Source of the DNA: Bacteroidota bacterium
GTDB lineage: Bacteria > Bacteroidota > Bacteroidia > NS11-12g > UBA955
Direction: 5' to 3'
Assembly: GCA_009918425.1 (NCBI GenBank)
Contig: RGEC01000068.1
Span: 1-10,140, forward strand
Length of the DNA stretch: 10,140 bases
Position 1 is the stretch's first letter. Every line of letters begins with the position of its first letter. This document shows positions 7,735 to 10,140 of the stretch, one piece after another. Below the pieces are notes generated by a model. That model worked only from the letters and a program-made list of their open reading frames with translations, was not told the DNA's origin and did no database searches. The translations under genes and the position numbers were made by a program.

Positions 7735-8691
7735 TTATCCTTTTCTGGCAATGGCCCTTTCGGCAGCTGCCACCACATCAGCCGTATCGAGATGATATTT
7801 GGTTAGCAATTCCTCTGGCTTTCCGCTTTCACCAAAACTGTCCATCACCGCTACCATCTCTACCGGAAGGGGCAGGTTTCTGGCCAGTAACTGGGCAATG
7901 CTATCTCCAAGTCCACCGTTGATTTGGTGTTCTTCTGCGGTAACCACACAACGTGTTTTACGCACACTGTTCAGCACAGCCTCTGCATCCAGCGGCTTGA
8001 TTGTGTGAATATTGATAATCTCGGCATTAATACCTTTTTCTGCCAGCGCTTCACCAGCCTGAATGGCTTTCCATACCAAATGGCCGGTGGCAAAAATGCT
8101 CACATCGGTTCCCTCGTTTAGCATGAGGGCCTTGCCTATTTCAAACACCTGATTTTCCGGAGTAAAAACAGGCCATTTCGGTCTGCCAAAACGCAGATAA
8201 ACCGGACCATGATGTTTGGCTATGGCCATGGTAGCAGCCTTGGTCTGGTTATAATCGCAGGGATTAATTACTGTCATACCGGGCAGCATTTTCATCAGAC
8301 CTAAATCCTCCAAAATCTGATGTGTAGCGCCATCTTCACCCAGTGTCAGACCTGCATGGCTGGCACATATTTTTACATTTTTATCGCTGTAGGCAATGCT
8401 TTGCCTTATCTGATCATAAACGCGGCCCGTACTAAAATTGGCAAAGGTGCCTGTAAATGGAATTTTGCCACCGGTTGCCAGACCGGCCGCCAGGCCCATC
8501 ATATTGGCTTCTGCAATGCCCGCCTGAAAAAAGCGGTGTGGAAATTCTTTCTGAAAGGCATCCATCATAAGCGATCCGGTTAGGTCGGCACAAAGGCCAA
8601 CAACGCGTTCATCTAGCCTTGCGGCCTCAAGAAGTCCTGCGCCAAACCCGCTGCGGGTGTCTTTCTGTGCGGTTATTTCAAATTTTTTCAT
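7735..8691 (-). CDS. Transketolase, C-terminal subunit (pyrimidine-binding and C domains)
   Basis: A complete 318-residue C-terminal half of a split transketolase. With its N-terminal partner it forms the thiamine-diphosphate enzyme that moves two-carbon ketol units in the non-oxidative pentose phosphate pathway, in the cytoplasm. The pyrimidine-binding domain has FQAGIAEANMMGLAAGLA (55-72), whose Glu61 is the expected cofactor-activating glutamate, and HAGLTLGEDGATHQ (112-125). A linker around GPVYLRFGRPKWPV (162-175) leads to the C-terminal domain with TAEEHQINGGLGD (251-263) and VMDSFGESGKPEEL (283-296). The length is normal for the split subunit. The ATG follows the VWA stop by three bases, with no Shine-Dalgarno, so the two genes are probably cotranscribed. 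A 1-deoxyxylulose-5-phosphate synthase half is less likely, since that enzyme is normally a single chain. Confidence 0.94.
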   Translation of the reverse strand: MKKFEITAQKDTRSGFGAGLLEAARLDERVVGLCADLTGSLMMDAFQKEFPHRFFQAGIAEANMMGLAAGLATGGKIPFTGTFANFSTGRVYDQIRQSIAYSDKNVKICASHAGLTLGEDGATHQILEDLGLMKMLPGMTVINPCDYNQTKAATMAIAKHHGPVYLRFGRPKWPVFTPENQVFEIGKALMLNEGTDVSIFATGHLVWKAIQAGEALAEKGINAEIINIHTIKPLDAEAVLNSVRKTRCVVTAEEHQINGGLGDSIAQLLARNLPLPVEMVAVMDSFGESGKPEELLTKYHLDTADVVAAAERAIARKG

Positions 8692-8694
8692 GAA

Positions 8695-10074
8695 TTACAA
8701 AGTCAATACGGTATTAGTGCCTGTGGTTATTTTAAAGTCTGTGGTTTTGCTGTAAAGTGTTCTTGTTTCGCTCTTGGCGCGGTATACGGCTTTATATTCA
8801 CCGGGTTGCATGGTAACAAACTGGGAAGTACGGGTACCATCAATATCGGTTACCCATTCCATCTTGTTCTCCTTCATTACAAAAATGGATGCGATTACAT
8901 CACGGCCTAAGGTTAACTGCAACTGACCCGGTGCAGGGATTTCTACCGTGTAGGTCTTGTTTTGCATCAGTTCAACGCCCGGTATAAACATACGGGGCAG
9001 TGTCAGCAATTCCAGATCGTATTTACCCGTAAGGTACTTTTTTGTTGTCTGAAAATCCTGGGCAAAAAGCGTTTCCATTTTACCGTTTTGTCTAACTATT
9101 GCCTGCAAACGCCCGTATTTGGTAACGCCTCCCACCTTTAGCGCAAGACTGCCCATGGGTGTTTCAAAAGGAATCACATTGTGTCTTCCGGGCTGAAGTT
9201 CCACATTTCGCTTTACCACATTGGGCAAAGTATGCACCACAATATCGAATTTGTGCATAGGATCCAGGTAGAGTGTATCCGGAATTCCCTTCCCGTTCAT
9301 GGTATGAACCACATTCTCCAATACCTGTCCGCTGGTTGCATCATAAACAGTGATAGGCACATCCGTTTCCCTTGGCTGGTTTTGGTTATCAAGCAAATTA
9401 AACTGAACCGAAGTATTGTTTAATGTCTGGCTTACAATAACACCAATGATTTTTTTAAACTCATCTTCAGTCTGAGCATTGAAGTATCGTCCGGCGCAGG
9501 AGTAAGTTTGCTTAAATTTTTCTCCATCCGTTCCCAGTCCTATGATAAATGGCTGTAAAACAATTCCCTTGCGCTGTAATTCCTGACTCACCGCACAGGG
9601 ATCTCCCGGACATTCTTCAATACCATCGGTAATAAGAATTATTACATTTCTTGAATTTTTATCAGCCGGAAAATCTTTGGCCGTAGCCAGCAAACTCTGT
9701 GTAATAGAGGTAAATCCCAGGGGTTTTACCTGCCTTAGTTTTGTGATAAATGATTTGTGGTTATTGGGGGCAAATGGTACTTCCAGCTTGGTATCGTAAC
9801 AATCGCGCATGGTAATGGGTTTCCCATGGCCGAAAACACGCAATCCGACCTCGCAATTTTCAACAAAACGGAGACTGTCAACCATTCGACTAATAAGGGT
9901 AACGCTTACCGCCCAGCGGTTGGTTTTACCCATTTCTGCAACCATAGATCCGCTGGCATCCAGCAGAAAAAGAATCCGTGTTTTTTTGCCCGGAAAAGCA
10001 TTTTGAAGCTGACCGCTTACTGCCCCTGAAAAGCATGTAAACAGAAGAAATATGAATGTTTTTATGGATTTCAT
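8695..10074 (-). CDS. Secreted von Willebrand factor A domain protein of unknown role
   Basis: A 459-residue protein with an N-terminal signal peptide (charged MKSIK, hydrophobic FIFLLFTCF, likely cleavage near residues 20-22), so probably periplasmic or exported; there is no lipobox. Residues about 32-215 form a VWA domain with a complete metal-ion-dependent adhesion site: DASGSM at 39-44, Thr122 in LGFTSITQSL, and Asp150 in LITDG. The cysteines at 74, 92, 155, 160 and 193 could form disulfides. The remaining 240 residues look all-beta, with two PEGA-like turns (LQPGRHN and MQPGEYKAVYR), and I see no catalytic motif or transmembrane segment. The ATG directly abuts the TAA of the preceding gene, with GGGAG eight bases upstream; its own stop is three bases before the transketolase C gene. 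VWA proteins often bind ligands through the metal site; the ligand here is unknown. Confidence 0.9.
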   Translation of the reverse strand: MKSIKTFIFLLFTCFSGAVSGQLQNAFPGKKTRILFLLDASGSMVAEMGKTNRWAVSVTLISRMVDSLRFVENCEVGLRVFGHGKPITMRDCYDTKLEVPFAPNNHKSFITKLRQVKPLGFTSITQSLLATAKDFPADKNSRNVIILITDGIEECPGDPCAVSQELQRKGIVLQPFIIGLGTDGEKFKQTYSCAGRYFNAQTEDEFKKIIGVIVSQTLNNTSVQFNLLDNQNQPRETDVPITVYDATSGQVLENVVHTMNGKGIPDTLYLDPMHKFDIVVHTLPNVVKRNVELQPGRHNVIPFETPMGSLALKVGGVTKYGRLQAIVRQNGKMETLFAQDFQTTKKYLTGKYDLELLTLPRMFIPGVELMQNKTYTVEIPAPGQLQLTLGRDVIASIFVMKENKMEWVTDIDGTRTSQFVTMQPGEYKAVYRAKSETRTLYSKTTDFKITTGTNTVLTL

Positions 10075-10140
10075 TTAAAAGTCTCCCAGTTCAGTTACGG
10101 GGAGTTGCGACATGGCTTTTTCGAACTGTTCTGCGTTGGG
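10075..10140 (-). CDS. C-terminal tail of probable transketolase N-terminal subunit (5' end outside window)
   Basis: Only the last 21 codons are in the window, reading PNAEQFEKAMSQL and ending TELGDF before the TAA at 10077-10075. This resembles the end of Bacteroidota transketolase N-terminal subunits as I remember them, which typically finish with an APNDEQ-type segment and a final GDY or GDF. The thiamine-diphosphate-binding domain itself would lie outside the window. The TAA is followed immediately by the ATG of the VWA gene. The identification rests on a short stretch plus the presence of the C-terminal subunit one gene downstream, so it is probable, not certain. Confidence 0.6.
   Translation of the reverse strand, partial: PNAEQFEKAMSQLPVTELGDF

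Overview
The window looks like chromosomal DNA from a member of the Bacteroidota. The pointers are a split transketolase (separate N- and C-terminal subunits), an Mfd protein of the Bacteroidota type (DEEQ in place of DEEH in motif II), a TAnnTTTG-type -7 promoter box, few Shine-Dalgarno sequences, and a debranching enzyme / GT4 glycosyltransferase / GH57 glycosidase trio typical of that phylum. I cannot place it below phylum level. Every gene I can support lies on the minus strand, so the order of transcription runs from high to low coordinates. No RNA genes, insertion sequences or CRISPR arrays are visible.

Region A (10140 to 7735): the last 21 codons of a gene whose tail resembles the transketolase N-terminal subunit, then a secreted von Willebrand factor A (VWA) protein, then the complete transketolase C-terminal subunit. 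The junctions are 0 and 3 bases, so the three genes probably share a transcript. A predicted exported protein lies between the two halves of a cytoplasmic enzyme.

Region B (7734 to 4343): an AT-rich gap of about 250 bases with a plausible Bacteroidota promoter, then mfd, the transcription-repair coupling factor. As given, mfd is broken. Relative to the family, about 40-50 codons are missing from the RNA-polymerase-interacting domain, with a change of frame at about 6125. A second, in-frame gap of roughly 20-25 codons appears near 7372 in the UvrB-like N-terminal module. This is either a decaying gene or two assembly deletions.

Region C (4342 to 1): a 147-base leader holding a bulged inverted repeat and a strong GGAGG ribosome binding site, then a tightly packed alpha-glucan operon: GH133-type debranching enzyme, GT4 glycosyltransferase (1-base overlap) and GH57 glycosidase (4-base overlap, cut by the window edge). 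The three products probably work together on glycogen-like storage glucan, with one activity removing branches, one transferring glucosyl units and one cutting or rearranging alpha-glucan chains. Substrates and direction of flux are not shown by the sequence.

Overall this is mostly housekeeping and storage metabolism. The points worth checking are the damaged mfd, the VWA gene between the transketolase halves, and the GT4 enzyme of uncertain product in the glucan operon. I found no convincing previously undescribed system.
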